NCBI RefSeq assembly: GCF_000143415.4
Contig: NW_003314286.1
Span: 1,720,359-1,784,358 of the forward strand
Reading direction: 5' to 3'
Source: Selaginella moellendorffii
Taxonomy: Eukaryota > Streptophyta > Lycopodiopsida > Selaginellales > Selaginellaceae
DNA: 64,000 bases
Shown: positions 10,101 through 22,794 of the stretch, piece by piece
Position numbering within the stretch: position 1 is the first letter of the stretch
How the letters are laid out: each line of letters begins with the position of its first letter
Notes under the pieces: generated by a model
Database searches by the model: none
Told to the model about the DNA's origin: nothing
Seen by the model: the letters and a program-made list of their open reading frames with translations, nothing else
Translations under genes and position numbers: made by a program

Positions 10101-12000
10101 GCTTAGCGTGCTTGTTCCGGCGCAACCATTCTCTGCATGCGGTCGCTAGTGACATGTACGGCTTCCCCTCCGGGGAGATATAAAACGGCTCCTTTGCTGT
10201 TCTGCTAAATCGTTCTCTCAGTCTGTGGCAAACTGTCCAGCCTGATTCGAAGAGGAGTTTTCTGGCTTTATCTCGTGCCACTGCCAATACTGTACCCTTG
10301 GAAGAAATAGATGAATCTTGACTCGCCCAGTGCCTCGAGTTTTTAGTACTGCGGGTGCATGCCTCGTCGTCCTTGGCTTGTGCCTCCTCAATCAGCTCGG
10401 TAGCGTCTACTAGCTTGCGATAGGAACGACGACGGGTTACCTCGATTGAAACTGGCTCACACAACATTTTCCTGGCAGAGTGATTCTTGTTCCCTTCTGT
10501 TTCTTCTCCCTCAGACAAGATTTCCCTCGCAGAGCGACTCTTGTTGCCTACTGTTTCTTCTCCCCCACACAAGATTTTCCTGGCAGAGTGACTCTTGTTC
10601 CCAACTGCTTCTTCTCCCTCACATAAGATTTTCCTGCCAGAGTGACTCTTGCTACCTACTGCTTCTTCTCCTTTGGATCCCATCAACTCTAGACGCAGCA
10701 TTTCAAGCTTGGTAGCGAGAGGGGTTAGGCCACTCCTCATTATCATCGCTTGTATATTATCCACCTGATTATCTCCTCCAACATGGTTTCCCGCTTCTTC
10801 AGAAATTAAACCGGAACCTGCGACTTGGGAACCCCCCTGCAGCTTATCCCTTCCAGATTCTAGTTTACTCTGCTGTTTCTTCTGGCTTCCATTAGTCTGC
10901 TGTTCCTTCTGCTTTTCCCCCTCACGGCCAGCATTCGTTGAATCATCCGCATCGTTTCCATTCCCTGGACAAATGCCATCATCCGCTTCTGGAAGCTTGA
11001 CAATCCTGGAAGGCAGCTTTTTTCTGTGTCTCGTACACCACGCATAGATTGTCTCGTCATCATCAGTATCCGACATACTCTCGTCCCTTTTCCGCTTTCC
11101 CATGTCGTTCACCACAAGAATTCCAGACGAAGTATCCCCGGACTGTTTGGGCTTGACTGCGAAAGTCCTCTTGACACGTATCTTCCTCCCCTCGATCAGA
11201 GCCAGATCTGTCCACTGTCCCTTCTGCCTCCAGGTTCCAGTAGTACTATCCCATTCTTGAGAAACCCGTAGATTTTGCCTGCCAAATCCCCTCCTGTCTC
11301 CTTCATCGGGGAAGAACACCTGCATGTCCTCGTCCGGAAGTTGGACATTGTCCATGAGCACGCCTTCCCACCAAGCATCCCCGTAGAAGGCATCGACCCA
11401 AAGACCCCGTTGCCAGACTTCCTGTGTTTTCCCTGTAAGTGGAGGTGGCCGCGGCCTCAAGAGAACCTCCAAGCCTTCTCTAAATGGAACATACTCTTGA
11501 AAGTGTGGCGAGCCATCTCTAGCGAGCAACTTCTCATACTCAACCAGCCCACGACCAGAGTCGATCTTCACTACTTTGGCTGGATGCCACGATCCTCTAT
11601 AGCCGGTGGCCCTGTGTCTCACCTGTTGTAGATCCCACTTGATAAGAAAGAAAAAAAGGAGGGAGAGAAGACATGAGTTCTACGAGCATACCTCTACAAG
11701 CGTGCCGAGTAACGATCCACCATCGCTGCTGCTACCGTTTTGTGAATCCAACTCCGCCACTGCGTCAATCCAATCATCGCGATCAATCCAATGGATAACA
11801 AACCTAGCAAGGAAAAGAAAAGGAGCGTTACCTGGAGGAGTATCATTCACCATTTCATCGGGAGCTGGGACACCATCCCCGACGCTGTTACATTCTCCCA
11901 AGCCAGCCCAATCGCCCTTCACATTACTCGCGGATCCCGCTATCAGATTATCTACCTCTGCGAAGCCATTGCCACAGGCGCTGTGAGGCAAAGATCCCAT
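7158..12000 (-). CDS. IDM1-like PHD-finger histone acetyltransferase, copy 1
   Basis: This belongs to the INCREASED DNA METHYLATION 1 family, which reads chromatin and acetylates histone H3 to favour active DNA demethylation (family knowledge). Exons by splice consensus and paralog: 12000-11692, 11622-9412, 9361-9244, 9189-9110, 9056-8818, 8763-8677, 8625-8526, 8466-8256, 8205-7847, 7776-7732, 7676-7388, 7327-7158. All phases agree and give about 1405 residues. Order: Agenet-like module ([12 protein letters not shown]), low-complexity middle with four 18-residue repeats, conserved block [24 protein letters not shown]-like domain ([19 protein letters not shown]), PHD finger ([28 protein letters not shown]), and GNAT domain with acetyl-CoA loop [13 protein letters not shown]. 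The tail carries repeats of [12 protein letters not shown]. One intron has a GC donor (9243). A 72-base stretch in the first exon (about 11763-11834) could be spliced or retained. Confidence 0.85.
7945..8095 (-). repeat. in-gene repeat coding QPEKALE-NRQP units
   Basis: Three imperfect copies of a unit of roughly 15-19 codons (EKALE followed by NRQP) lie in the C-terminal tail of IDM1-like copy 1. They preserve the reading frame. The paralog lacks them. Confidence 0.75.
10456..10673 (-). repeat. four 54-base in-frame repeats in IDM1-like copy 1
   Basis: Four tandem units of 18 codons, consensus [17 protein letters not shown], lie in the low-complexity region between the Agenet-like and TIFY-like parts. 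They are charged and Ser-rich, probably disordered. The downstream paralog has no such array. Confidence 0.8.
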
Positions 12001-12471
12001 CCCACTGCTAGCAGCCAAGATTCCCGCATTGCATCCCCTCCCACCGAGACCTAAAAATCAATCCCGCGATTTCTTCCCGCCGCGGATCAGGCCCTAGCTT
12101 CCCTCCTGCTGCTGCATTGCGACTGCTCTACCATCCAATCCCGAAATACCGATCGATCTTCCTCGCGCGCGCTATCCCCACGCACAGCTAAAATATCCAG
12201 CGCCTAACCCTGCGAGCTCCCACTGCGACCGAGCTCCAAGACCCAAGGGCGCGCCAATCCCCTCCCTCGCCCACGAAGTAACAATGGCTATGGAGTCCCA
12301 AGGGCACCTGTCCTTGGCCAAGTCCCAGTGTGAACACAAACGGAGTCTAGACCTTTCCGCTGACCGCAGGATGCATGGATCCAACGGTGCACAGCAAAAT
12401 AAGCGATCTAACGGCCTTTTCTTTTTCTTTCTCTTTTTTTCTTCTTGTCCATTGAATGAAAAACTCCTGTA
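12001..12471. other. intergenic, IDM1-like copy 2 end to copy 1 start
   Basis: About 470 bases. They must hold the promoter and 5' leader of copy 1 and the 3' end of copy 2. A T-rich stretch at 12417-12445, A-rich on the coding strand, lies about 30-55 bases beyond the copy 2 stop. No other gene was recognised. Confidence 0.5.
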
Positions 12472-15400
12472 TCAACACTCACATTCTTCTTCGTACTCCC
12501 AAGTGAAATTCTCGGTTGAGTTTTGGTGCTGTTTCTTCTTCGATCGAATGCCGCAAGCATTGCACAAGTGCTGAAACCACGAAAACAGTGAATGATCGAA
12601 AGGAGGAAGAAAAAACGAGATTTTGAGACTACCTTAATACCTCCTGGATCTTTTCTCCACATCGGTGTCTCGCTGGTTCCACAGGTAACGCACGTCTTTC
12701 CCTTCATCCTGGAGAGAAAGACGAGCTCGTCGCTCTTGTTCTCCGGAGTAGCCTGCTGTTGCTCCAAAGTTTCTTTTGGATCCACCACCACGGCGTGGCT
12801 GTTCTCTTCTTCTCTCGTCTCGTTGTTTGAGGACGCGAGCTCTACGATCTCCGAGCCGCTGGCCGTGGGAGCAGCGCCGAGCTCCGCGCTGTCTAGAACG
12901 ATATGTGACGATCCCAGCTTTAGAAACGATAACTCGCTGGTGTTCTCCACCTCCTCCGTTTCTTCCGCTGCGTCTTCCGGCGGCTGAAACTTCTTGTTTG
13001 TGAGCGTCTTCAAAGCCTCGGCCACTCTTTTCGATGTTTTCACCTGGAAGGACAGTCTCATCGCCGTTAAACCAGATATAAAACACACGAGCTTACCAGC
13101 CGGTTCGATCTCGTTTTGGCAACAACTATCCTCGAGTCCTCTGTGGGTCCTTCCTTCAAGGCTGGAACTTCCTCTTGGAGAAGAGCCACTGCATTACCAG
13201 GCTCTGGCAAAACAGGCGTCGGAGTTCCAACTTCTTTGCTGATTTCTTCTGTTTTCGGTGCTGGATGTTTCTGTTGTTTAGGCTTCCTCCTCGGCTCCGG
13301 TTCAAGTCCCATATGCAACTTGCTGCCTGGCGCCCAGGGCTTCTCCGCTGTAACGCAATACTTTCGTGTCAGATCCATCTGAAAAAGAGAGATTTTCTAC
13401 CTAGAGGTGGCGCAATCTTTCGGCACAAATTCAACCACGTCAGAGGTTTCTGCAAAACTTTCGTTCCCGGAAATCCAACAATGCTCAGCTCCAGGAGCCG
13501 GACTGATTGGAAAGGCGAGACTTTCTGAAAGCCGAAAGCACCGATCCAAGTGTCTAGAAGCTCGGGAACCGCCGGCAAAACCAATGTATGTACATTCAGT
13601 GATCTGAGCACCTAGGAAATATGTGTCACTATTAGCTCCAAGGAAACAAAGAAGAACAGAGTAACCATACCTGCTCGATCACCTCCAAAAGCCGCCGGCA
13701 CATTCCTTGCCTACGATATTGAAGCCGCGTTCCAATCAGTGGCATCTCCGCAATACTGGTGCCATGAACTCTACCAAAATAACAGCAACAGTCGGCAAAC
13801 AGAGCTCAAACAAACGACCAAACACAGACCTAACAGCAGCAACTGATATGAGCTCATCTTTGTTGTTTTCCAAGAGGATGGTGTAAAATCCACGAAAATC
13901 CAGCCTTTTCACATCGGCACTGCAACCATATCTCAGATTGATGAGAGTCATGTAAACCCAAGGAAAAAACACAGCTCAAACCTTCGATTCTTCAAAATAT
14001 GAGCAATTATGTCGATTTTGCTCCGGGGATCAATCATGGGCGAGAAGCACTCTCGCATCACGCTAAGAGCGAGGGCAATTTTACTACAGTGTGCGGTTAC
14101 CGTTTCCATATCCGCATCCTCGTCAAGGTCCGCGGAACGGAGAAGGGTCCAACTAAATCCTCCGTCCATGGGGCTCGTTTTTCCGACGAGTTCTCTAAGG
14201 CCACAGAAGATCTGCACGCGTCCAAAGTGACAACAATGTTTCCCCAAGCATCACAAAAACTTTTTGATCGTACCTTTCGACACGTTTGGCTACAGAAACG
14301 ACTTGAAGCAAAAGACGCGCCTCCGTCGTTGAGACACTCGACATGATCTGCAGATAGACAGCGTGATTTAGCTCACAGATTTTTCTTTTTATTCTACTCA
14401 CAGTTACGTTCGCATTGGGTGCAATATAAAACTTCGCGCCCATCGAACTGACCAGCGCCACAAACAGGACAGCGGCACCTCGGACAGAACCAATCTCCTT
14501 CCGGAAGGCTCTATAGAAGAGAAACAGCCGAGTTACTCGCTTCTGACAAGAGATATCCACAAGAGGTAGATTACCTTTAGCAGAATACAATGGAGGTGGA
14601 ACGTTGCTGGGCAGTGATCACAGCATATGAGCTGACCACCCTCTCCGCAGAGACCGCAACATTCATCACTTTCATCCACGGTAAGCTGCCCGTTCGCAGG
14701 CTCATCGCACTTCGCTTGCTCTATCTTCTTGAGGGCCTGCTTCTGGCACTCAAGCACAGAGCGGCCATCTTCCAGAGTTAGCAGTGCGGCCGTCCTGTGA
14801 ACTTCATCGCCTGCGTGAACCTGGAAGCTCGTCATGCTAAACACCTCGTTGCAGCACTTGCACAAGATTCCATCGCGACTGATCACCCCACTCGCAACTT
14901 GGTTTGAGTCCTTGTTCACGTATGAGACCGCAGCGCCCTCTGATAAGATTTCTCCGTCTATAAGCCAGGAGAAAATCGACATGCGCTTGTTGGCCTTCTC
15001 GTCTCCGCCATCCTGCTTCCCCCTATCTGGAGCCAACAAAAGAGCGTTCAGCCTTGGCCGTTCGCTCTTCTTGGACTTCATTGACGGGTCCAGTTTCTTC
15101 GATGCCCTCAACCTCCTCTTTCCGCCATTTGAATCAGGTAGCAGCTCCCCAGGCTTCCTTCTCACGATTATTTGAAGCTGATACGAGTGCATGGCGTCCC
15201 TCACAGGCTTGGGGACGTTTTTGTTCTGCTGCATCCAAGCCTTGCATGCCGAAGTCAGCGAGTGATAGCTAGTCCCATCCGGTGAGATGTAGTAGGCCTC
15301 ATTGGAAACTCGACTCTCTCGATGTCTCTCTCTGTAACCCTTCTTCCAGCCGGACTCCTCAAGGTTCTTGATCGCATTCTCGCGAGCGGCCTTGAGTGAC

Positions 15401-16568
15401 TCCTCTCTCCGGCTGTAATCAATGGGAACCTTCTGCCTCTTGAGCATTCGCGAAAGAGCCAGTCTGTTCCGCTCGACATTCACGTCGTGAGCAGAATGAA
15501 AGCTCCCCTGGCTGCTGCTATCCATCGTGCACAAGGCACGCTCGCTACAACTCCCGTCAACTTTGTCGTCCTCGCTAACCTTGTGCTCGTCTCCAAACAA
15601 CGAATCCTCCGCCTGCGTGTTTATGCAGCACACAGGAATCGACAGCGTCCTTGTGAGGCAGTAACCTTCGCCGTCGCCGTCCGGCTGGAACGTACGTGAA
15701 TTATCCGGCTTCAAATCACTGTCTTCCATCCACTCGGGCTCTAACGACTCGTTCTTGACATCCACCACCAAGTCTGAGGAAGCACCAGTCTGAAGAGCTT
15801 CCGGTTGAATCCCATCGAGTTCCTGCTTTACTTGAACTTCCTTCTTCGGTTTCTTGGCCTCGGGTTCCACGCTCTCCACTTCTTTCCGCTTCTTCTTCCG
15901 CTGAAAGGTCTTTTGAGGCTTCGAAAACCTGCTAATTCCAGCGTCAACCACGCCGTCCAAAGCCCCGCAACCCCTGCCACTCCACGCATTTGTTGAAGCA
16001 TCCCATGCCTGGGATACCCTCAAACTATCCACACTAAACTCCTGCTTCTCCCCGTCATCCGGGAAGAACACCTGTACATGCGTCGAGAAGACCCCGGGAA
16101 CGTCCAGCAGCAGGCCTTCTCGCCAAGAATCGTCGAATGCCTCTACGCGGAGCCCCCTCTGCCAGTCTCCACGACACATTTCCGAGCGATCCGGCGGTCT
16201 TGGTCTCACCCGACTGGATGCCTCGGAATTCCTGCCTAGAGAAATCGATTCTTTCCCACCAGAATCGTACTCCACTATCCTAATTCTAGCTCGGGCCTCC
16301 ACAACCTTTGCCGGGCACCAGCAAATTCGCGTTCCATTCTTCCTGACCTGTGCTTCGAAAATATTCCCCCGCTAGAACCTCGGAAGAAGAGAAGCAAGAA
16401 AGCGCTTACCTCGACAAGCTCCCCGGCAAGAAAGCGAGAATCGTCGCACACATCCACCTCCATCGCTCGCGCTCCTGCTGCCGCTGCATGCAATGCCGCA
16501 TGCCCTAGCTCCGAAAACCCTGGAGATCTTTCGCCCGCCTCTCCAGCGGCCGGGCCTTCCAGCTGCAC
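12472..16568 (-). CDS. IDM1-like PHD/GNAT protein with C-terminal GATA finger, copy 2
   Basis: Tandem paralog of the 7158-12000 gene. Exons: 16568-16410, 16347-14575, 14510-14402, 14347-14274, 14211-13982, 13919-13830, 13770-13671, 13611-13401, 13347-13097, 13043-12633, 12570-12472. Every junction is GT-AG, phases agree, and the product is about 1168 residues. Order: Agenet-like ([19 protein letters not shown]), conserved block [24 protein letters not shown]-like ([20 protein letters not shown]), PHD ([32 protein letters not shown]), GNAT with [13 protein letters not shown], acidic/Ser-rich linker, then a GATA-type finger [18 protein letters not shown]...[12 protein letters not shown] spanning the last two exons (CX2C-X18-CX2C) and ending 21 residues later. 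Such a fusion is not something I know for this family. An in-frame ATG at 16463 just before the Agenet-like part is an alternative start. Confidence 0.85.
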
Positions 16569-16626
16569 GCCGCGACGCGCTGGTCCCGCAGCGGCAGCAC
16601 AATCGCTCGTCCCAGAGAAAGAAGAT

Positions 16627-16661
16627 TTTAGGGTTTATCAAGTTATCCCAAGAACCCTAAA
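16627..16661. promoter_or_regulatory. pair of telobox-like motifs upstream of IDM1-like copy 2
   Basis: tttagggttta and, 15 bases on in inverted orientation, aaccctaaa. They lie 59-93 bases upstream of the first ATG of the gene, where a core-promoter or leader element is expected. The telobox role is family knowledge; function here is inferred. Confidence 0.45.
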
Positions 16662-17057
16662 TTTCCGAGGAGTTGGGATGATCTCCGTCATTTGCGGTTG
16701 GGAAGAACCCATCGATCGATGCGCCGGGTAAGCTGCGCTAGGGCGACGGGGAAATTCGCCGCCAGCAGCCACCTCCCCGTCAATGGCCGCTATCAAGCAA
16801 TCAATCCATCGCGAGAGAGCTCCAGAAAATCATCGAGCTCACGCGATCCTCCGGATTAGCGCGTGCCAGAGCGACCCCACTGCGCTGCTCTCGCTAGCTC
16901 CACACGTGCTTGCTGGATCTATCAATCAATCCATCCATCCATCAATCTAAACGTATTTGCTTCTTCGTCTTCTTCTTCTCTTTCCCCCTCCTGGTCGTCG
17001 CCAGAAACCTCGCAACGGGATTTCCTCCATACCACATTCCCAGAAAACGAAGAAAGC

Positions 17058-17095
17058 GAGAGAGAGGAGAGAGAGAGAGAGAGAGAGAGAGGGAG
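17058..17095. repeat. GA microsatellite
   Basis: Run of about 19 GA dinucleotides with one interruption. Confidence 0.95.
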
Positions 17096-18430
17096 GACAG
17101 GGAGGGACGCTTCTTCTTCCTCTCAGCTAGCTATTTAAGGCCGTATAGGTAGCTCTCCTCCTTCCCAGGTAAATCCGCCATAGCTCCAAGCTCAAACTCA
17201 TAAGCTAATCAAATCAAGGAAGAGCACCACACCACCTTTGCTTTCTTTCCCGTTTCCTTCGAGTTTCTTTGCTTCCATCCGAGGAGATTTTGTCGCTTGA
17301 ACGTGTCCCAAGTAAATGCCCGGCGAGAAGCTAGCGAAACCATTAACCTTAGACTGCTGTTCACATCGCCGCATTCATTCGATTTCTTCCAAGTTCCAGT
17401 CCTCCCCCGCATGATCCACACGTCGCAGTTGCCACCATCGCATCCGCGGCGATCGCTGCTGCCACTGCTCGACTCGCCTGATCAATCAATCCGTCGCAAT
17501 CATCCTTCATTCACAAGCTCCATTCTCTCTAATTCAAAACAATCTGACCAGGCCCCAGAGCCACATGAGACAAATTTGATTACTCGCAAATCCTCAATCA
17601 AGAAATTGGAAATGCTGACACTAGCCATAGCCAGTCAATGGTCAAGTGGAAGAACGAAGAACAGCCATTATGGAGCAAACCCAAACTCCAACTCTTCTTC
17701 CACGCACCAGTTACAGACGAGGCTTGCTTAGAGCGCCATAGCCAAGTAGCACTAACTTCTCACACACATCTACACACATTTTCACACACTTACACTACCT
17801 ACACACACATTCTTAGCGCAGCTTTCAAGGTTCTAAATGATTCGATGAACGAACAATCTAGCCAGCTTGAATCGCCCGACTCGACCCCCGGGCCCCGACC
17901 CGATCGATGAAAATCTCTGATCGCACAAGGAGCGAGTACACTGATGGGACGAAATGAGTGAAGGAAAGAGCACAATACAAAGCAAGCGAACAAAACAAAC
18001 CTCGATGAATTATGTGTCTTGTCTCCTCCAGGACATCCTCCTTTTAACTTATAGACTATACGAAAGATCGCCACCGCCACCATTCTCCAGATATCGATCA
18101 AGATCGATTATATTCGTATCATGGTCTAAAGAGATACGCGATGAAACGATTCCTTCCATGTTTTAGCTTAATTCATGGAGCACGCTCCAGAAACCAACAA
18201 ACAATACAAAGCCACCACTACACCACCCCACAAAAGCCAACAAAAGTTAGTTAAAATTCCTCTTAAAATGCCTGCCTTGCTCCAGGCAGATCGAAAGCTA
18301 CACCACACTCTTTTTGATCGATCCATCCATGGATCGAGCGATCGATCGAGGCGTGATCGCTGTGGCTTCCAATCCCAAATATTATAATAAGAGATACTTT
18401 CTTTCCCACCGCCTGCCTACTGGAGAGCGC

Positions 18431-20293
18431 TCAGAGCGACATTCTCAAGAACCTGCCTTGTTCCTCCTTACTTTGACCGTGCCCGCTGACCGTGCTGACC
18501 GCCTTGACCGGCGCCACGGACCGTATGATCTCGGCATCCAGCACGAGAGGAGAGTGGTGTTGGTGGTGGTGGTGGTGGTGTGGATCGGGACGAGCAAACA
18601 CCTTGGCCTTGGAACAATCTTCGCTGCCGGGCTGATCGACGCACACCGCCGGCGGCATGCTGTCCTGCCAAGTTATGCAGCTGCTGCCCACGGCATTGCT
18701 GCTGCACGGCGATTGATCGTTGCTGCTCCACTCCTTGGCGAATGGAAGAGCGATTGCGCTCGCGTTAGCGGCGATGGTGGCGGCGTTTTGATCCATCCGG
18801 CAAAGCCGCTTGTCGTCGACATGATAAGCTTGAGCTGGGTGAACGAGAGACGTTTTTGGTGGGATCGCAGCGATCACTGGCTGCTGCTGCTGTTCGCCCA
18901 GATTTTTATCGCTCCTGCTCTTAGCGAATCCTCCCAGATCATCGCAGCTGCTGCCGGATTGATTCCACGCGGCTGCAGTGACGGGAGTAACGGTGACCGG
19001 GCTGCGTCTCCCGACTTTCTTGAACCTTATGCCGCAAGCATTGCAAAGAGACTGCAAGAAGAACACGAGCAGCATAGACGTGAGAAGGAATTCACCATGG
19101 AAAGTTTACTTGCGTTTGAGAAGGAGAAGAGTAGAAAAAAAACGACACTGAAACGAACCTTTGGGCCGAGCGGACCATTCCTCCACAGCGGCGTGGAGCT
19201 CGTCCCGCAGTGAGCACAGATCCTGGGAACGTTGCGCGGGTCGACGTGAGCGTCCACTCCACGGAACCTGGAGCGGGTGGAGCACGGATCCAAATTGTTC
19301 TTGCTCCCCAGGCCGCCATTGCCGTTGCCGCCGCCGCCGCTGCCACCCGTGTTAAACTCAAGGAACCCGAACTTGTGAAGCTCCTGGGACGGCGAGAAGT
19401 TGGCGGCCGGAAACTGTGAATGCAGCACTGGGTGGCGGGCGTAAAAGTCCTTGGAGGTGCTGTGGGCGGCGAAGCGAGCGGCGGCGGCGGCGGCAGCGAT
19501 CCTTCGAGCGGCCGCCTCGGCGGAGAAAGCCCGCTGCTGCTGGAGGAAGAGCTCGTTGCTCGTCGCCCAGTGCGTTCCAGATTGCTGCAATGCAAGAAGA
19601 AAGAGTGTGTGAGATCGTGAGATCACATATAGTGTGCTTGTCAGCTTAGCAGGAAACCAAGGATAAAAAAATGGAGTTAAAAAATCGCGACCAACAGTGG
19701 AGCCGGATGAGAGAAACAACACTTCCACCAATCACCCAGACAAGCGAACAAAGCGAGCAAGGGAACGAAGCAAAGAAATGAAAAGAAAGAATGTAGCGAT
19801 GGGAGGAGACACAAGAACACCATTCTTCTCTCAAACGGTCCATTTTCTTTCTATCCATTCTCTTTGCCATTACCTGATAGGAAGGAGGAGAGGCCAGCTT
19901 TGGAGGATCGATCGTCTTGGCCGGCTCGGAGATGGGCGATCCGGCGCGCGACAGCCGATTGGGCACCTCGTTGAGATCCGCTGATCTCGATCGCGTCAGG
20001 GCATTGCCGAGCGATAGCGTGCAGTCGACCGCCAGCGAGGGCAAGGATGCGGCGGCGGTGGCGGTGGCGGCGGCAGCCGGATCGGCGAGATCCCAGTGGA
20101 GGTGGAATCGCTTGGTGGGCGAGCTGGGGCAGGAGGAGGAACTGGCGGCGGCGAATCCCCGCTTGGGCGAGCTATTGCAGGAATTGGGCCACGAGGAGCT
20201 CACCACCGAATTGGCGGGGCTCAGGAAATCGGAGGATAGCGAGAGGCAGGTACTGGGCGACGACGCCGCCTCCATTCGTTCTTCCCTTTTCAT
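18431..20293 (-). CDS. plant GATA-type zinc-finger transcription factor
   Basis: Nuclear DNA-binding protein of the plant GATA family. Three exons: 20293-19874, 19584-19159 and 19051-18431, both introns phase 0 with good GT-AG ends, giving about 488 residues. The N-terminal part is Ser/Ala-rich. A conserved FGFLEFN stretch lies ahead of the single finger CAHCGTSSTPLWRNGPLGPK / [16 protein letters not shown] (CX2C-X18-CX2C), split by the second intron at the same place as the finger in the neighbouring IDM1-like copy 2. The C-terminal half contains a poly-Gln and a poly-His run (HHHHHHQHH). It lies in tandem with and upstream of that gene. A long 5' region with a CT microsatellite precedes it. 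The target genes are unknown. Confidence 0.9.
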
Positions 20294-22790
20294 CTAGCCT
20301 AGGATCTTTTCTTTCTTCGATCTTCCTCGGCGCCCAGCACTGATCAAGAACACATGATGTTGGTGGTCCTCGAATCGAAAGATCTCTTCCTTTTATCCCT
20401 GCCGCGGCTACCAGAGACCCTGGGGATGAGAGAGAGAGGGACAGGAAGAACACCACAGGAGATCGCAGCAATCATGCTGCATTCCATTCCATGGCTTCGT
20501 CGTGGAGCTCACGGCCAGAGAAGAGGAAGGAAGGAGAAGAAAGAAGAAGCCAACAAGAGACCGCTATAGGTAGCAGCGAAGACGAAGAACTGTTTCTACA
20601 GCGATGGATTCATCAGAAGCTTGCTCTTTTCTCTGGACTGGAGGATTGATTTGTGAGTGATGGGGATTCTTTGGAAAGGCCCAGCGGCAGCGCAGCAGCA
20701 GCAGCGGCGCAGGATGGTATAATGGCGAGCCTCCAAATGAAAATCCTTCCTTTCTTCCACTTTCTCTCTCTCTCTCTCTCTCTCTCGCTCACAGAGATCC
20801 GTCAAGACGCTGACCCCTCGCCTTGTCTCTAGCTTATAGTAGCAGCTAGAACGCAAGACACCTTAACACCACTAGTTTTTATAAGGCGATCAGATCAGAC
20901 AGAACGGAGAGCGAGCGATCGATGGAGTCAAGTGGAGTTGCGCGGGTGAGTGAATGAGTGAGAGAGATCAACGTACACACGATCGCCCAATTCTCCATCG
21001 AAAGAGACACGCTCTTGAATGAGCATGAGGAAAGATCTCTCACAATCTCGTCGAAAAAAAAAAAGAGAAGGGAGCGATCGATCTATCTATCTAGGAGGAT
21101 GATGAATGTGGATGGGATCTATCTCAGGGAGGCTGGCATGGCTTGATGATCTCGTTTTCTCTTTTTTTCTTTGTTCGTCATCCGTTCCGTCAAACAGTCC
21201 TTCCCCTATCCCTCTCTCTTTCTCTCCGACCTCGACCTCTGTGACCACTTTCAGAGACCGGGGGCCGAGCTTGCCAGCCGATAGATAGATATCGCCATAA
21301 AGAAACGAACAGAATTTCCTTCTCGGCCTTGTTGGTTTCCGGACAGATCAGAGGCCGGCCTGGCTTGGCCAACAGTGAGGAAAGAATTTCTTTTCCTCCA
21401 TGTCTCTGGAAGAAAAAAGAAAAGAAAAGAAGAACAACACTGGGAGGATCCAGTAGCTCTCTCTAGCAGAAGCCACAGAAGCCACAGAAGGAAGAGAAGA
21501 AGGGCGGGCGTCGACCAGAGAGGGAGACGAGCGAAACGAGATTCCGGGGAAGAGGTGGAATATTAAACACCATGAAAACATTGTGCGGAGATTAAAAAAA
21601 TGGATGGCTTTGCTCCAGAGGAGGCAGCAGCCATAGCCAGAAAGCACGGGATGGATCCGAAAACGTCAAAAGCCCAATGAATGCCGGTGCCAGACAAGGC
21701 ACATGCATTGGGATCGAGTAGTGACCCGACCCGACCGCCGCGATCATCAAGCCGAGACGACGAGAGATCTTTTCTCTCGAGTCCTCATCTATCTATCCTT
21801 TTCCTATTTTTCTTCTTTTTCTTATTCTTCGTTGTCCACCGCAGGCATTAGAGAGATTAAGCCAACCTTTTTGTTCATTGCGTTTGCTTGTTCCTCCCGA
21901 CAGCTCTCTGGGCTCCTCGTCTCTATCGTGTTCTCCGGTTCTGAGAATCTAGACAAGTCGACAGGAAGGAGCTTGGTAGATCCTTGTCTATCTCCTTTCC
22001 CCCGTTACCCACAGCTTAAACTCTTGGATGATTTGCGCATGATAGCTTCCGGATCTCTCCTAAGTTCGTGGTTTTGCGTTGGCCTGATCCACGGAGAGAG
22101 TGGAAAGGGACCAGGGCGATCATCCACGAATAAAATAACTTGCACGAAAGAAAAAAGAAATCTCCACAACTCACAACACCCCACCTTGTCCATAATTGCC
22201 TGATTGCGATCCAACAGTGAAAACACCACCACCTCCATGACAGAAAACACATTTTTAAAGTTCACAATATATGCTGTCTTACGGCCCTTGGGCCATCACT
22301 ACTGGCTGCCGTGCTGCTTCTTGTTGCTGCTGCTTAGATCTCCCATATCTCTGCAGCATTCTCAGATCTCTCAGTGTGATGCTTGTGCTTGAGTGACCCC
22401 CCAAAAACCCTCCCCAAGGACCACAAGTTCGCAATTTTTAATGTAGGTGTGATATCTTCCCACTTAGTTTTCTTCCAGTGGAAGGGAGTTGTGTACGCTG
22501 TACAAGACCATAGACGTAATAGTTAGTGAGCGACTGTGTTCTTGTTGGTGAGTTGTTTCTCTGTGTGGATCTTTGGCTACAATTTTCCAAGTCCCCCGCA
22601 GTGCCAGGGGGGACTCAGATCAATCAATCAAACTATGGCCGAGCTTTTGAGATAGATGCCGCTGCAGACAGCTAGCTATAAGATATACATCAAAGCTTTG
22701 CTTTCTCTTTTGTATTGTATATGTGCTTTTTCTTTCTTTCTTTCTTTCTTTTTTTTCCACTCTCTTCTTTTGGCAGTGGACAAGTTGTGC
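20294..22790. other. intergenic, gene-poor
   Basis: Upstream region of the GATA gene, with a CT microsatellite at 20763-20790 and purine/pyrimidine-rich low complexity. Frames are short and unlike known proteins. No RNA gene seen. Confidence 0.45.
20763..20790. repeat. CT microsatellite
   Basis: About 13 CT units upstream of the GATA gene. CT/GA tracts are common in plant 5' leaders. Confidence 0.95.
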
Positions 22791-22794
22791 ATGG

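Larger units (their letters stand above)
16569..18430. other. intergenic, IDM1-like copy 2 promoter side
   Basis: Contains telobox-like motifs at 16627-16637 (tttagggttta) and 16653-16661, a GA microsatellite at 17058-17095, a CA-rich low-complexity stretch at 17760-17815, and the 3' flank of the GATA gene. Open frames here are short and unlike proteins. No gene recognised. Confidence 0.5.

Noticed and set aside
17297-17731. 144-residue Ser-rich plus-strand frame
   Set aside because: Low-complexity composition in an intergenic region, no domain, no splice context.
18431-19213. Plus-strand 299-residue open frame over the GATA gene
   Set aside because: The opposite strand has a complete GATA finger with well-formed introns; the plus frame has no recognisable domain.
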